Made by a program: the position numbers and the translations under genes. Source: Siphonodentalium dalli (Eukaryota > Mollusca > Scaphopoda > Gadilida > Siphonodentaliidae). Taken from it: DNA of 64,000 bases. Location: positions 196,212,935 to 196,276,934 of the forward strand of contig CP136061.1 in assembly GCA_032622095.1 (NCBI GenBank), in the 5' to 3' direction. The notes beneath the pieces were generated by a model. That model had not been told where the DNA came from and ran no database searches. It saw nothing but the letters and a program-made list of their open reading frames with translations. Shown one piece after another: positions 11,360 through 24,500 of this stretch (the first letter of the stretch is position 1; each line of letters opens with the position of its first letter).

Positions 11360-13480
11360 ACACACATATACACAATTAGTTTGATTTAGTCAGATCGGTT
11401 ATCTCTTAATGTAATAAACCAAATGCAGTGCCCTTAAAGCGATACTGCATGCACATACTCACATGTTGTTGTTGGTTTCTGTAGTCTCTGATTCGTAGAT
11501 TAAGCCAACCAAATTCGCATTGTTTGAAAGTCTGTTGAGTACGATGTAATGTTAAGGATGGAAGATTCGCCGGAATGCGAAAATAGAACTATCGTCATCG
11601 AGTAATTTGTTTTTACAGTTTCAAGCAAATGTATCAAATAAAGTTATATTATATGCATACTAGTCCCATATACTCATTTAAGTTATTGTATAGTCACTAG
11701 TCAGTGAGTGGCTTGAGTTTACGCCCCGTATGAATTTTTTTTACACGATCATGTGTGCCACGCGTTGACCAATACACTTTCCGTCAATTAATTTGATAAC
11801 GTTTTGTACACGGAAATTTATCGAGCCATAAACCAAATTCATATCAAATTATTAACTTTGATTTTAAGATAACCTGTTGACCTGAACGTTTACAGAATAC
11901 ATCTTCGACTCAAATCACTTATTCTTCTATATATTATCGAAATTATCGTTATTATTACCGGGAATTTATTAAAATTAGCGTACAATACCCCTTTAAGCTT
12001 CTCAATATATGCTATCTTTCAGAATCCACTGAACGAACAACTAATCCTGAATCGACAGATCATCACAAGGAGCAAGAGTGATACACCACCGAACGCAGTC
12101 ACGACGAGAGAAAGAAACACCACTCACGAAACATGATATTCTTGTTGACTTTGTGTGTGACGTTTTCGTACTGACGAAATCATTTGGAAGACATTCCACG
12201 GATGACGATATAAATTTCACTGGTCAGCTAGCGGTTTATAAATCGCGGTGAACTTTGATATCCCGTAAACATATGTAGTGATATATCGACAAATGTGGTG
12301 ACCAGTTTGCTTTGGACACACATGCGCATATAATTGTAGACGTGTGTGTGTCGATTAAACTTATGTATCAGATATTGCTAAAATTGCATTACAAAAGTAC
12401 GTCCAAACACTTGCAAGTATGCACGGTATATTTGCAGGCATTTCTTCACAGAAAACCACACGGTGTCAGAATATGAACGGAAACATGTATATAAGATTCA
12501 TCTTTATCAAAGTGAACGACATGGGACGCAAATGTATGTAGTTCCACATGCAACGTTAATACTGATGTTTCCGTTTAAATACCTGTATGATTGATTCTTG
12601 TGAGATAATTACATAATATTTACAGGCAAATTTCGGTAATATCGCCGCAGGTAGAACTTGATATTTTACTTCTCACGCAGTAGAAAGCATTTTATAGGCA
12701 TGTTCCGTTCATATTATGACACCATATGGTGTTATACAACTAAATGCTTGCAAACCATATATACCGCGCAAACTTGCGAGTATATGAACGCGCCGTATAT
12801 ACCCTAACATGATATTGTCCACACACGAATGGGCTTGAAGACGAGCTAGATACACTGAACATTTCAATACTAAGTGTCGGAGGCTGAACAATGAAGAGTT
12901 TTATTTTCATTAATTTTTTTATCAGCGGTATATTATAATTTGTAACGGATTGGTAGTATAGTCACTGTGGTGATCAATTGCAAAAATGTATATGGGTGCC
13001 CGCCTTCGTCACAATGAGTTTACACGATTTTATATACATTCCAAAAAAGAAAACGTATTGACACCATACATTACTTACGCAGTTATACACATTTGTCCTT
13101 GTGTCCAGATTGTCTCAGTTATCTTAGAATTCGTCACACTGGTACCTCTCGCACCTAATATGAGTTTGATACCCTCTACGATTCAGTTTAAACATGAGTC
13201 TCTGTTAATTTCATTGAGGGACAAGCGTTAAAGCGACTCAGACTCTACAACTTGAACACAGACGAATATCACAATTTTAGCGTTTTGCTAGGATCAACGT
13301 ATTGACAATAAATACCCGAAACACTGACAGTTGCAGCTTCAAAACAATGCCCAATGCAGAAAGACTTAAGTCAAAGTAATATAGTTCAAAAATTTGCTCA
13401 GAAGTTAGACTTCAACAAAGTATCTTCCAGATTTGCATAATCGATATATACATGTACACAGCATGGCACAGTGTGTTATC
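11360..13480. other. Intergenic stretch without recognisable genes
   Basis: Only short shadow frames are present. No splice-supported exon, RNA gene or clear transposon end was seen. Confidence 0.5.
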
Positions 13481-13525
13481 CCTTTCGTGACTGGAGCTTC
13501 CTGGAAATTTGCGAAAACCGTGTGC

Positions 13526-13593
13526 CAATGCATTCTCTTATAACATGCGAGGCTGCCTATGGGAGACTCGCATATATAAGAGAATGCACTGAC
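13526..13593. repeat. Short hairpin
   Basis: TGCATTCTCTTATAACATGCGAG-like sequence pairs with CTCGCATATATAAGAGAATGCA about 25 bases on. It lies just left of the palindromic repeat interrupted by the foldback element. Confidence 0.6.
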
Positions 13594-13736
13594 ACAGTGT
13601 GTTTAATGGTGCACCAGCGCAGCTCCCGTCACTCAAGGGTTAATGGGTTTGTTGATACGGCACGAGTGCTCGGGCGGAAGGATAGAACAAGAGACGTAGC
13701 TTCGAGGTGCCGTATCGACAAACCCACGTGGCGTTC

Positions 13737-16700
13737 TAGTTAGGGAGCCCGCATATGTTCTATTTACACTTTTGCGTACAAAAGGTTTGACCCCCTAAAG
13801 TTGGTACCAATAATGGAACATTCTGAAAAACCGATTTCTTAAGTTGCGCATTCCTGGGGTTTAGGGGCCGCTGAACCCCAAAAAGTGCCAAAAATCACTT
13901 CTATTTACACTTTCGCGTACATCGATGAATTTTGGTTTGATGATACTCCTAAGTGTACTGATTAAGAAAATACAACTTAAGAAAGGGATTTTCCTGGGGT
14001 TTTCAGATAAGAAAGGGGGTCCCATGCTGAACCCCAAAACGTGATTTTTCACTTTTTTTTACACTTTCGCGTACATCCATACTTTTTGGTCCCAAAGTAC
14101 TTTGATATATACTAATTATAAAAACACAACTTAAGAAGCAACTTTTCCTGGGGTTTTAAGATAAGAAGGGGGTCATCGGGTTACCCTTCAAAACGTAAAA
14201 AATCACTTTTATTTACATGATTGCATTCGTCCAACGTGTGTGTATGTGCGCACACCCCTGGAACGTTGCACTATTACAACCAATACATCCCTAAATCGAT
14301 ACGATCAACTTAAGAAATATATATTCATGTCGTTTTCTGATAAGAACGAGACTTGTAACCCCCCCCCCCACAACCCGATCCATTTTCTAGAACTATAAAT
14401 GAGCCAGTTTTATGAAAATTATAGCGGGAAAATCTAGTACAATGTATACAAATGTATATATTTACGTGAAGCTAATACATAATGACACATTTTTGGGCCA
14501 AAATTGAAACTCACCATCCAAGATGGTCGCCAAAATGGCCGCCGGAAGTAAAAAATATGACATTTTTTCACAAATATCTTCTAGATCAATTCATGCTGTT
14601 TGGAACTGGTTGAGTAATGCAACTTTATTTTGTGTTTCGTATATTAACTGATCATTGGAGCAATTAAATATGCAATTATTGGGGTTCTAACCCCTTCCGA
14701 TCCCTCAAAAATTCGATTTTACAGAACGCAGTACAAAATTTTACAAAAAATCACAATTGGGATTCTAGTCATATTTCAACAAGAAATGAAAAGAACATTG
14801 TAATGTAAGTGAGGCATATCATTACCTATGAATATCCAAATCTCTGGAACCATAAATCTTACCTTGGCTCTAAATGGCTGCGAAAATGGCCGCCAAAATA
14901 TGGAAAATGGTAAATATTGCCCCAGGGTGTCCTGCAATCGCTTACAAGTTGTGGTTGATGTACACAATTGGCTAATCTGTTTTCTATACATTGCATACTA
15001 ACATGTCTGATGCACCATGGATCATTTTTACTATTATCACCACTGACATCACCAGAAATATTGGATTATTCTCTCACAAACTTGACATAAATATCGGCAA
15101 AAATTAACTTTTCAGGGTTCGACCATTTGTTCAAGTAAAATGTAACTATCTTTGGATTGAAAGGTGTTTATTGTTTTGGTCTATCTTAAATGTGTCACAC
15201 TACGGTGTTTATAGACTAAATTGCTCAAGATTGTTTCCAAAATGGCAACCAAGTTTGTAAAAAGTTAAAAGTGAACATATCCCGAACATTATTCTCTGCG
15301 TTATCCGAAAAAGGTGGCAAATTGTGATTCACTTGATTATTGTACGTGTTAGTTACAATGCAAATTAACTGACAACTACGTTCTATTATGTTTGTCCCAG
15401 TTCCGTATGGGGCATGACAAATACATTTTAAAGTTGCAGTATGGAATTTTGCGGAGAACCTCTTTTGTGATTCTGGCCATATTATTGAAAGGAAATGGGC
15501 AGAACTTTGAGACGGAACTGAGATGAACCATGATATGTGGGTATTCTGGCCCATTATGATACAAATTTATCAACTGGATACAGGGTGGAAGCCAAGATGG
15601 CAGCCAGGGAGTTACTCTATGATCATAGATGATGATAATATGTAATAGATAATACAGGGAGTTATTGTATGGTCATGAATGATGTGTGGGTATATAGGGA
15701 GTGCCCTGTTGGTAACGATGGGACGTATATTTATATATGTTGTGGATGTGTTATCATTGGTGGTGTATGGGGAGTAGATTTATTAACATGGATGGCGTGT
15801 ATGAGTATGGCAAGTATGGAACTTAAGAGTGGTCGTATGTGCGGATATTGGTATATTTGGAAGGGCTCACGGTGATGTGCATATGTATACCTGGATTGAC
15901 TCTATGGTCATGGGTATGGCGAATAGGTATACATGTAGTGGCTGTATGGTCCATGGTGAGGTGAATATGTATACAATGAGTGACTGTATGATCGTGAATG
16001 TAGTGAATATGTATACATAGAGTGACTATATGGTCATGTGTCGGGTGTAGGTGTATATCTGGTGTTCATGCATGGTGACTCGTATCCGTATCGTCATTTG
16101 TGGTATGTACGTGTATAACCAAGTCTGGCTGTATGATCAGGTGTACTAGTACATGTACGTGTATAAAGTGGGTGACTATGTTGTCATTTGTGTGGTGTTT
16201 ATGTGCATATGGAGTGACTGGGGTAATGGGTGGGTTGTACATGTGTACCTTGGGTGGCTATCGCTTTCCACAATAACTCAAGGATAAGTTAACCAATAGA
16301 GGGGTCATGTCATATCGTGGGAAGCGATAGCCACCCATTATCACACAGCCATTACATATATACATAAACACCACAGACATAACAATATAGTGACCCACTG
16401 TATACATGTACACCTGACCCATGACCACGGATGACCATACAGCCACGCGTCACAATGCAGGCACACCGGGTATACTCCTAAACATGACCCATAACCATAT
16501 AGTCACTCCTTGTATACCCATTCATCTCACCATTGGCCATAAGGTCATCCCCTGTATACCTATTCTCTAAATGCATGGTCAAATAGTCAATCAATATATA
16601 CATCAACACCACAACAATGACCATAAAGTCACTCCGGTATACATATGCACATCACCAATGGCCATATAGCCACTCGCTTTATACACATACCCTCACCCAT

Positions 16701-19700
16701 GTTACCTGGTATACTCCTTCACCTGACCTATGGCCATATGGTCACCCCGTGTGTACCTATTCAAAACATTCATACACGATCATGGTCAATCCGTGTATAC
16801 ATATTCACCTCAACATTGGCCATGTCAATCCCTGTATCCCTATTTATCACACCATAGCCGAATAGCCACTCAATATATACTAATACACCCAGCCATGTCA
16901 GTATAGTCACTCCATGTGTGTATATGCACCTCATCCATGGCCATATAGCCACTCGCTATATACACATATCCCTCGCCCATGACAACAAAGCAACACGTGT
17001 GTGTACTGGTATAACCTACACATGACGATACCGACACGGGTCACCAAACAGGAACACCAGGTACATGTATAATCATACGCCTGTCATCCCCTGTATAGAT
17101 GTTCATTACATTTATGATCATACCGTCACTACTTGTATACCTACATGTACTCATATCACCATTAACCATACAGTCACTACCTGTATACCTATTCGACACA
17201 CATAGTCATATAACCACTCGATATATATATGCAGCCCACCCTAGACCATAGATTTACTCCACGTATACATGTAAACCTCACTAATGGCCATTCAGCCCTT
17301 CCAGATATACAAAAAAAACCCGCACATACGACCACTCAAACAATCCATACTTGCATATACACCTCACACATGACAATTCAGCAATTCACTGTATAATCAT
17401 ACACGCCATCCATGATAATACAGCTAAGCCCTATGCACCCACCAATGATAATACATCCGCGAGATATATAAATATACATCCCACCCGTTACCACAAGGAC
17501 GCTCCCTATGTACCCACACGCTCGATAATGTCCACCCAGCTTACTCCAGGTATTCATATTCAATCATGACCGTACAGTCATTCTATGTATACCTATACAC
17601 ATTACCTGTAACCATAAAATCACTACCTATTTATCCACACACCCCATCCATGATCATACAGACAACACATGTATATCCCACCATGACCTTACAGTCACTC
17701 CATATATACATAGTCAACACATAGATGACCATGTAGCTATAGTCATACACCACACCAATGGCCATACAGGCACACCGGGTGCACCCGTACTGGATATACA
17801 CAAGCATACACCATGCAGTCACTACATGCATACCGATTCACCCCACACCTGACCATGACCTCCCCCTGTATACCTAGATGCATCTTACCATGGACAACCC
17901 ACTCATAACCATATAGTCACTCATTGTATACCTACTCACATCAGTCATGACATACAATAACTCCCTGTATACCTATTCACCTCACATATGATCACAGAGT
18001 AACCCCCTGGCTACGATATTGGCATCCACACTGTATCCTGTTGACATTTTTTTTATCATAATGGACCAGAATAGCCAAAGATTATGGTCCATCTCAGTTC
18101 TGTCTCAAAGTTCTGCCCATTTCCTTTCAATAAATATGGCCAAAATCACAAAAGAGGTTCTCGGCAAAATTACATACTTTAAAATGAATTTGTCATGCCC
18201 CATACGGAACTGGCACAACTGGGAATAGAACATGTAGTTGTCAGTTAATTAACTAACACGTATAATAACCAAGTGAGTCACAATTTGCTACCTTTTCGGA
18301 TAATGTAGAGAATGTTCGGGATATATGTAAACATTTAGCATTTTACAATTTTTTTTGCCATTTTGGAAGCCATCTTGAGAAATTTGGTCTGTAAACACCG
18401 TAGTGTGACACATTTAAGATAGACCAAAACAATAAACACCTTTCAATTCAAAGATAGTTATATTTTACCCGAAAAAATGGTCCAAACCTGAAAACTGATT
18501 TTTGCCAATATTGATGTCAAGTTTGTGAGAGGTCCAATATTTTTGACGACGTCAGTGGTGAAAATAGTAACAATTAACCATGGTGCATCAGACATGTTAG
18601 TATTCAATGTATAGAATGCAGAATAGCCAATTTCATACATCAACACAACTTGTAAGCGATTTCAGGACACGTTGGTGTAATATTTACCATTTTCCACATT
18701 TTGGCGGCCATATTGGCAGCCATTTTGAGCCAAAGTAAGAATTTTGGTTCCACTGATTTGGAATATTCATAGGTAATGATATGCCTCACTTACATTACAA
18801 AGTTCTGTTCATTTCTTGTTGAAATATGACTAGAATCCCAATTGTGATTTTTTTGTAAAATTTTATACCGCATTCTGTACAATCGAATTTTTGAGGGATC
18901 GGAAGGGGTTAGGACCCCAATAATTGCATATTTAATTGCTCCAATGATCAGTTAATATACAAAACAGAAAATAAAGTTGCATTACTCAACCAGAATGAAT
19001 TGATCTAGAAGATATTTGTGAAAAAATGTCATATTTTTTACTTCCGGCGGCCATTTTGGCGGCCATCTTTGATGGTGAGTTTCAATTTTGGCCCAAAAAA
19101 GTGTCATTATGTCTTAGCTTCACGAAAATATATACATTTGTATACATTTTACTAGATTTTCCCGCTATAATATTCATAAAACTGGCTCACTTATAGTTCT
19201 AGAAAATGGATCGGGTTGTGGGGGGGGGGGGGGGGGGGGGGGGTTACAAGTCTCGTTCTTATCAGAAAACGACATGAATATATATTTCTTAAGTTGATCG
19301 TATCGATTTAGGGATGTATTGGGTGTAATAGTGCAACGTTACAGGGTGTACGCACATGCACACACGTTGGACGAATGCAATCATGTAAATGAAAGTGATT
19401 TTTTACGTTTTGAGGGGTGACCCGATGACCCCCTTCTTATCTTAAAACCCCAGGAAAAGTTGCTTCTTAAGTTGTGTTTTTATAATTAGTATATATCAAA
19501 GTACTTTGAGACCAAAAATTATGGATGTACGCGAAAGTGTAAAAAAAAGTGCAAAATCACGTTTTGGGGTTCAGCATGGGACCCCCTTTCTTATCTGAAA
19601 ACCCCAGGAAAATCCCTTTCTTAAGTTGTATTTTCTTAATCAGTACACTTAGGAGTATCATCAAACCAAAATTCATCGATGTACGCGGAAGTGTAAATAG

Positions 19701-19866
19701 AAGTGATTTTTGGCACTTTTTGGGGTTCAGCGGCCCCTAAACCCCAGGAATGCGCAACTTAAGAAATCGGTTTTTCGGAATGTTCCATTATTGGTACCAA
19801 CTTTAGGGGGTCAAACCTTTTGTACGCAAAAGTGTAAATAGAACATATGCGGGCTCCCCAACTATT
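13737..19866. mobile_element. Giant foldback element, 6.1 kb, arms about 1.8 kb
   Basis: The left arm (13737 to about 15575) and right arm (about 18050 to 19866) are near-identical reverse complements. Ends read TAGTTAGGGAGCCCG on the left and the inverse of AATAGTTGGGGAGCCCG on the right. CGTTC flanks both sides (13732-13736 and 19867-19871), a likely 5-bp target duplication. The flanks join up to match the intact repeat at 10610-10870, which defines the insertion. The interior is a ~42-bp minisatellite. No transposase is encoded, and the small ORFs in the arms are mirror images of each other. It belongs to the broad foldback class; the superfamily is not assignable by eye. Confidence 0.85.
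15580..18010. repeat. ~42-bp minisatellite, orientation reversed at its centre
   Basis: Diverged units with GTATACAT, GTGACTATATGGTCATG and GGTGAGGTG recur every 41-44 bp (for example GTATAC at 15885, 15928, 15969, 16011). From about 16340 on, the units run in the opposite orientation. A short inverted pair (GGTGGCTATCGCTTTCC) at about 16252 and 16320-16338 marks the turn. The frames here are not genes. Confidence 0.8.
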
Positions 19867-20170
19867 CGTTCCCTGTTTATTAAACGCCACCCGCTCTATA
19901 ATATGTGCATTACACACTTACAAGGTTTATTCAGACACACACAGGGCTTGTTTTTCCATATGTTATAATGCTTTTATTTTTTAAATCAGGTTTCATTGTT
20001 GAGGCGAACATCATTTACGTCGTGTGATGCCAACGGAATGCGAATGCCACGCATGGGGCGTACGGATTTGTAAATAATATGAGATAACAGGAACACTGCA
20101 ATTATAGAAACAAGCGTGTAATAAATAAGTATCACATGCAATTACCATCATGCCTTGTTGATGCAGTATA

Positions 20171-20631
20171 CCAGTCAAAAGAAGTGGTATATTAAGCGCG
20201 CTATTTTCGCGCCCAATATCGCAATAATATTGCAAGTGGAAACGCTTATATAAGCTCGCAATATTATTGCAATATTTTGCGCTTAATATCGCAATATTTC
20301 GCGCTTAATATTGCGACATCTTGTGCTCAAAATTATTGCTTTTTCCATATTGTTTATTGCATAAATTGTTTAGATTTGTATATAATTATAGTTATAAACG
20401 CTATACCTACACTATATGTACACTATATGCACAGTTTATATAATATAAATATAAGACTATCGGGTCTGTATGAAATTATGCGCGCTTAATATCGCAATAT
20501 TTTGGGCTCAATATCGCAATAATAAGCGCGACAGAATTTTGGTATTGCGCTATAATCGCGCCTTTTTCGAAATTATGCGCGCTCAATATCACAATAAAGG
20601 CACGCCTCAATATACCACTTCTTCTGACTGG
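20171..20631. mobile_element. TA-flanked MITE (Tc1/mariner-like ends)
   Basis: The termini CCAGTCAAAAGAAGTGGTA and its near-complement at 20612-20631 are flanked by TA on both sides. The interior is rich in ATATCGCAATA and GCGCGC words repeated in both orientations. No transposase. The TA target suggests a Tc1/mariner-type helper. Confidence 0.75.
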
Positions 20632-20639
20632 TACTATAC

Positions 20640-21480
20640 AAGGGATACGTTACTAATATTCATTGGAGACTCGAAGAATCTCTTCAATTTCCATTGCTCC
20701 GCCATCTAGAAAGAGTTATAAACTAACCAGATATCTTAAAATATAAATGCGAATGCGAGTCTCTTCTCTCTCTATGTTCCTTATAGGCGTGCACGTTTCT
20801 GCACCGATTGTGATGAAATGACATGGGTATTACACCTCTCCTGGTAACATGGGCTGGGCCTTTGCTAGACGTCGCCGTCTGTGCCGTTATGACGTCATAT
20901 TCATATTACCGAACATAAACGATACGAACGCTCTTTATCTTATACATTATCGGGATTCCGTATACAAAGAACGACTCGAACACTTTATCTTTTACCGTAT
21001 CTGTGCAAGGAATATGAACTCTAAAATCTACATAAAATATCCATATATTTAGTCTGACAACACCATTATCTTATTATAGAATTGCACGCTGTGACTTTGG
21101 GAGTGTTCACAATTCGTTAACTAACAACCCATTATCGTCGCCGTCGAGACAAAGCTATTCGACAATTTAATGGGGGCGGTCTCGCTCTGGTATATACTGT
21201 TTTCTCTGTTTATCAACGATCGTTTAACCACGAGTAATATACTAATTGTCAATTGTACCATAGCACGACATGCATATTGAATGACTAAACCCCACGAGAT
21301 TCAATTCGTGCATGGCGTATAATGCGCTGTGATAATCTCCAATATGAATGCTACTTCCCTGTGCGAGTTTGTTGGGTCAATTGCATATCACATGTTTAGA
21401 TATACACATCCATGTGATGAGGCCTGTATCATGTGATGCTTAAGTAGAATGGAACTCGGAAGTGGAAGGCGACACTGATC
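20640..21480. other. Region upstream of gene A
   Basis: No coding region was supported. It would contain the promoter of gene A, but no convincing TATA box or initiator could be fixed. Confidence 0.35.
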
Positions 21481-21501
21481 ATTAACTAATTGAGAGCCGC
21501 G

Positions 21502-21553
21502 ATGAAACGAGTTGATTCTTGGATGATTTTATTGGCTGGACTAATAACAGCAC
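21502..21553 (+). CDS. Gene A exon 1: signal peptide
   Basis: It encodes MKRVDSWMILLAGLITA, a short basic start followed by a hydrophobic core and a small-residue cleavage site. The first base of the next codon precedes a GTACGT donor (phase 1). An in-frame TAA at 21487-21489, 12 bases before the ATG, supports this start. The split codon is completed by exon 2 to give Gln. Confidence 0.7.
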
Positions 21554-24500
21554 GTACGTATATATTATGTCACATATCTACATGTATTGTACATCTACAT
21601 GTAGTTATTTTTAGAATGAATTTTGTGCTACTCTCCATCGCAGTCTTCTAAATTGGGTAACAAATCATACCCAACATCCAGCCGGCATACCCAAATTTAG
21701 TGTCCCTGTCACGTTCGTGGTGTGAATTTTCAAACAGAATAACAAGCAACACAAAGCCCCAAGTTATGTCAACAACAAATGTCGAGCCATGAGAACATTA
21801 ACTTTGAGTGAAAATTCATTGTTCAAACGTACTACTCTCACTTGCTGAATAACAGTGTAGACAGAATAATAGTGCAAATAATAGTGCAGGGTTGTATTTT
21901 TGACTGAAATTAAATAATCATGCATGCACTCTATTATTCGGCAGGTAAGACTACGGTAAGTGATGTGCGGACATAATGAGTTAATGGCGAAGCCAAGCGA
22001 GTGACACTGCGATAGACGGGTCCCTGGCATATGCACAATATATTCATCATACTGTCCAATCCATAGTAAGTTTACCCCACCAGTCTTAATTAAGAGGTAA
22101 AAGTATGATCATATTTAATATCGATGCCACTACAAATTTGTCAATTAAATTAAATTTATTATAAACTCATCGTCTAAGTTTACATTCGTGAGTACAATTG
22201 TTCTCATTTACGGATGAAATAATAATATATAGAGGATATCCACACTTTTTCAGTGGATATGGGTTATATCTCATGAGTGATGACAAAACATTGAATTTCC
22301 ACGAGTGGCTTTAGCCACGAGTGGAAATTCAAATGTTTTGTCATCAAGAATGAGATTTAACCCATATCCACTGAAAAAGTGTAGATATTCTGTTTATTAT
22401 ATACTTTAGTTACTTTCCTATGGCCCCCAATGAATGTCAATACATCAGAAATTTCAAGCTGACACATTACGCCCAAAAAAATAGTCCCATATTTAAAACA
22501 CTCAAAAAGTATAGATTTTGTATTTAGTATATACTTTCGTTACTTGCCGATGGCCCCCAATAAATGTCAGTACATGATGTATGCAGGAAATAATTCACTA
22601 TGAAGTATAACCTGACTACATACATGAGGATCCATACGGTGCAATACTACCAGTGAATTATCGGTATCTCACTAGTGGGATAACACTTATATCTCACTGC
22701 CATAACCTTATAATTCATGGGCAAGTATATAATACAAATTCATATCAAATGCGGCGGGGGGGGGGGGGGACAAAGAAGAAAGTATTACATACATATGAAT
22801 CTAATTGTCGCTGTTGAATCATCGTCCCAATTGTTTCTTCAGAACGCACTGGGAATACAGCTGCAGCGTTACCCAGCCGAGTGTGTGTTGCTGGAAAAGA
22901 AGAAGTAACGTTATCATGTAACACGGGTCGTATAGGCTATGTCTCATCAAGCTGCAACAATACCCAAGTCGATATTTGCAAAGAAAGTGCCACGAAATTT
23001 CATAATATTTGCTTGGAAGTTAGCACAGATTGGTGGTGTGGTACTTACGCAGAATACCTCAACTTGACAGATCTACAGTGGAAATTAGCGTGCGTTGAAG
23101 CCACGTGCAACGATACCGGTCAGTAGATATACTTTGTCGTCAACATACAATTCTTTATTCTGAACCAGTTCGGTCGTAGTCAATGGATAAATAACATATG
23201 CGGACAACCAATCTCAACACCTTTAAAGCATAATTATAAGGCGATAAATAATTGTAGAATCTTCGACGTTTCAATGCTTGTAAAAATACACATATTCCAG
23301 AGCGAATTTGCACGAAAGCATGTCTCCATATCCACAACCCTACATGGAGTGGCGCCGTGCATGGTCACATGACAGTCTGAGTTATTGCTGTGAAATCAAC
23401 TTGTGAAAATACAAGCAACCAATTTCACAAGCCATATCAATTTCACTCAAACGTATTAACCATGAGCGCTCGGTAACGCGCGTTGTTTTCCCGAAATAAT
23501 CCACGATAATGACGAATACCGTATCAGATTTCTTCAAGACGTACCATTACGAACCTACTTAAATGTGCTAAAGATTGTGTGTGCTAAAATTGGCAGTACA
23601 AGTTACAGTCGCAACACAGTCAAGCATTTTTACCTAACGAAATAGTGAAATCCTTATATTTTTCATTAGATCACAGCCACTTGATATATGCCATTCAAAT
23701 ATGGGGGAATACAAAACAATGATTTTAAACTTCAGAAAAAAACCAGTAATGATATAATTAATAAAAGCCACACAGATCCACTGTCCAAAAGATCTGCATA
23801 AGATACATGTTCCTAAATCTCCCAATTCTTGTTTCACAATCAATTACATAGTTCATTTCAAAACTTTTTCACAATTTTGCTAATTGATACTCGTCAGAAT
23901 AGAATGCTAACGTTCGGAATACCTGAAATTGTGTTCTCAGAAGATTTATCAGAACGCACTTTTCAAAAAATATGGAATCAATTTGAAGATAGACTTAAAA
24001 ATCTCCCAAACAAGACAAATATTTAAAAACGATTTTCTCAATCGATCCTATCTGCTTACCAAATTAAACCAAACTGTAAATCCATAGATATGCCGACTCC
24101 TTAAAGGGGTAATGTACACTGAATCCGGCCATTTATGGGACAATCTCCTGTTATACTCAGTAGAATATATGCAACCAATGAATGGATTTGAGTTATGGAT
24201 GAGTGCAAAATACACTCATGTACTATCTGAACGATGCAAACAACATGGTAGTTATAATGAAAGGAATTTATGTCTGGAGTCTTAGATGTAAACCAATAGA
24301 TGTCCAAGAGAATATAATGAAGGATCGTGCATATTGCCTTTGCTATTTTGGACCAACATAATCCCACTCGTAACTCAGTGATGTTTTTCATATCACTCTG
24401 TGACGTTCATAACATGAAGCAATTTAAGTAAATTTAACTCATTCACATGTAACTTCATGTTATATTGCCAACAAATATTCCTTTCAAAACGAATTTGGGT

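Noticed and set aside
13861-19740. 63-residue ORFs present in both foldback arms
   Set aside because: They are mirror copies forced by the inverted repeat, with no domain.
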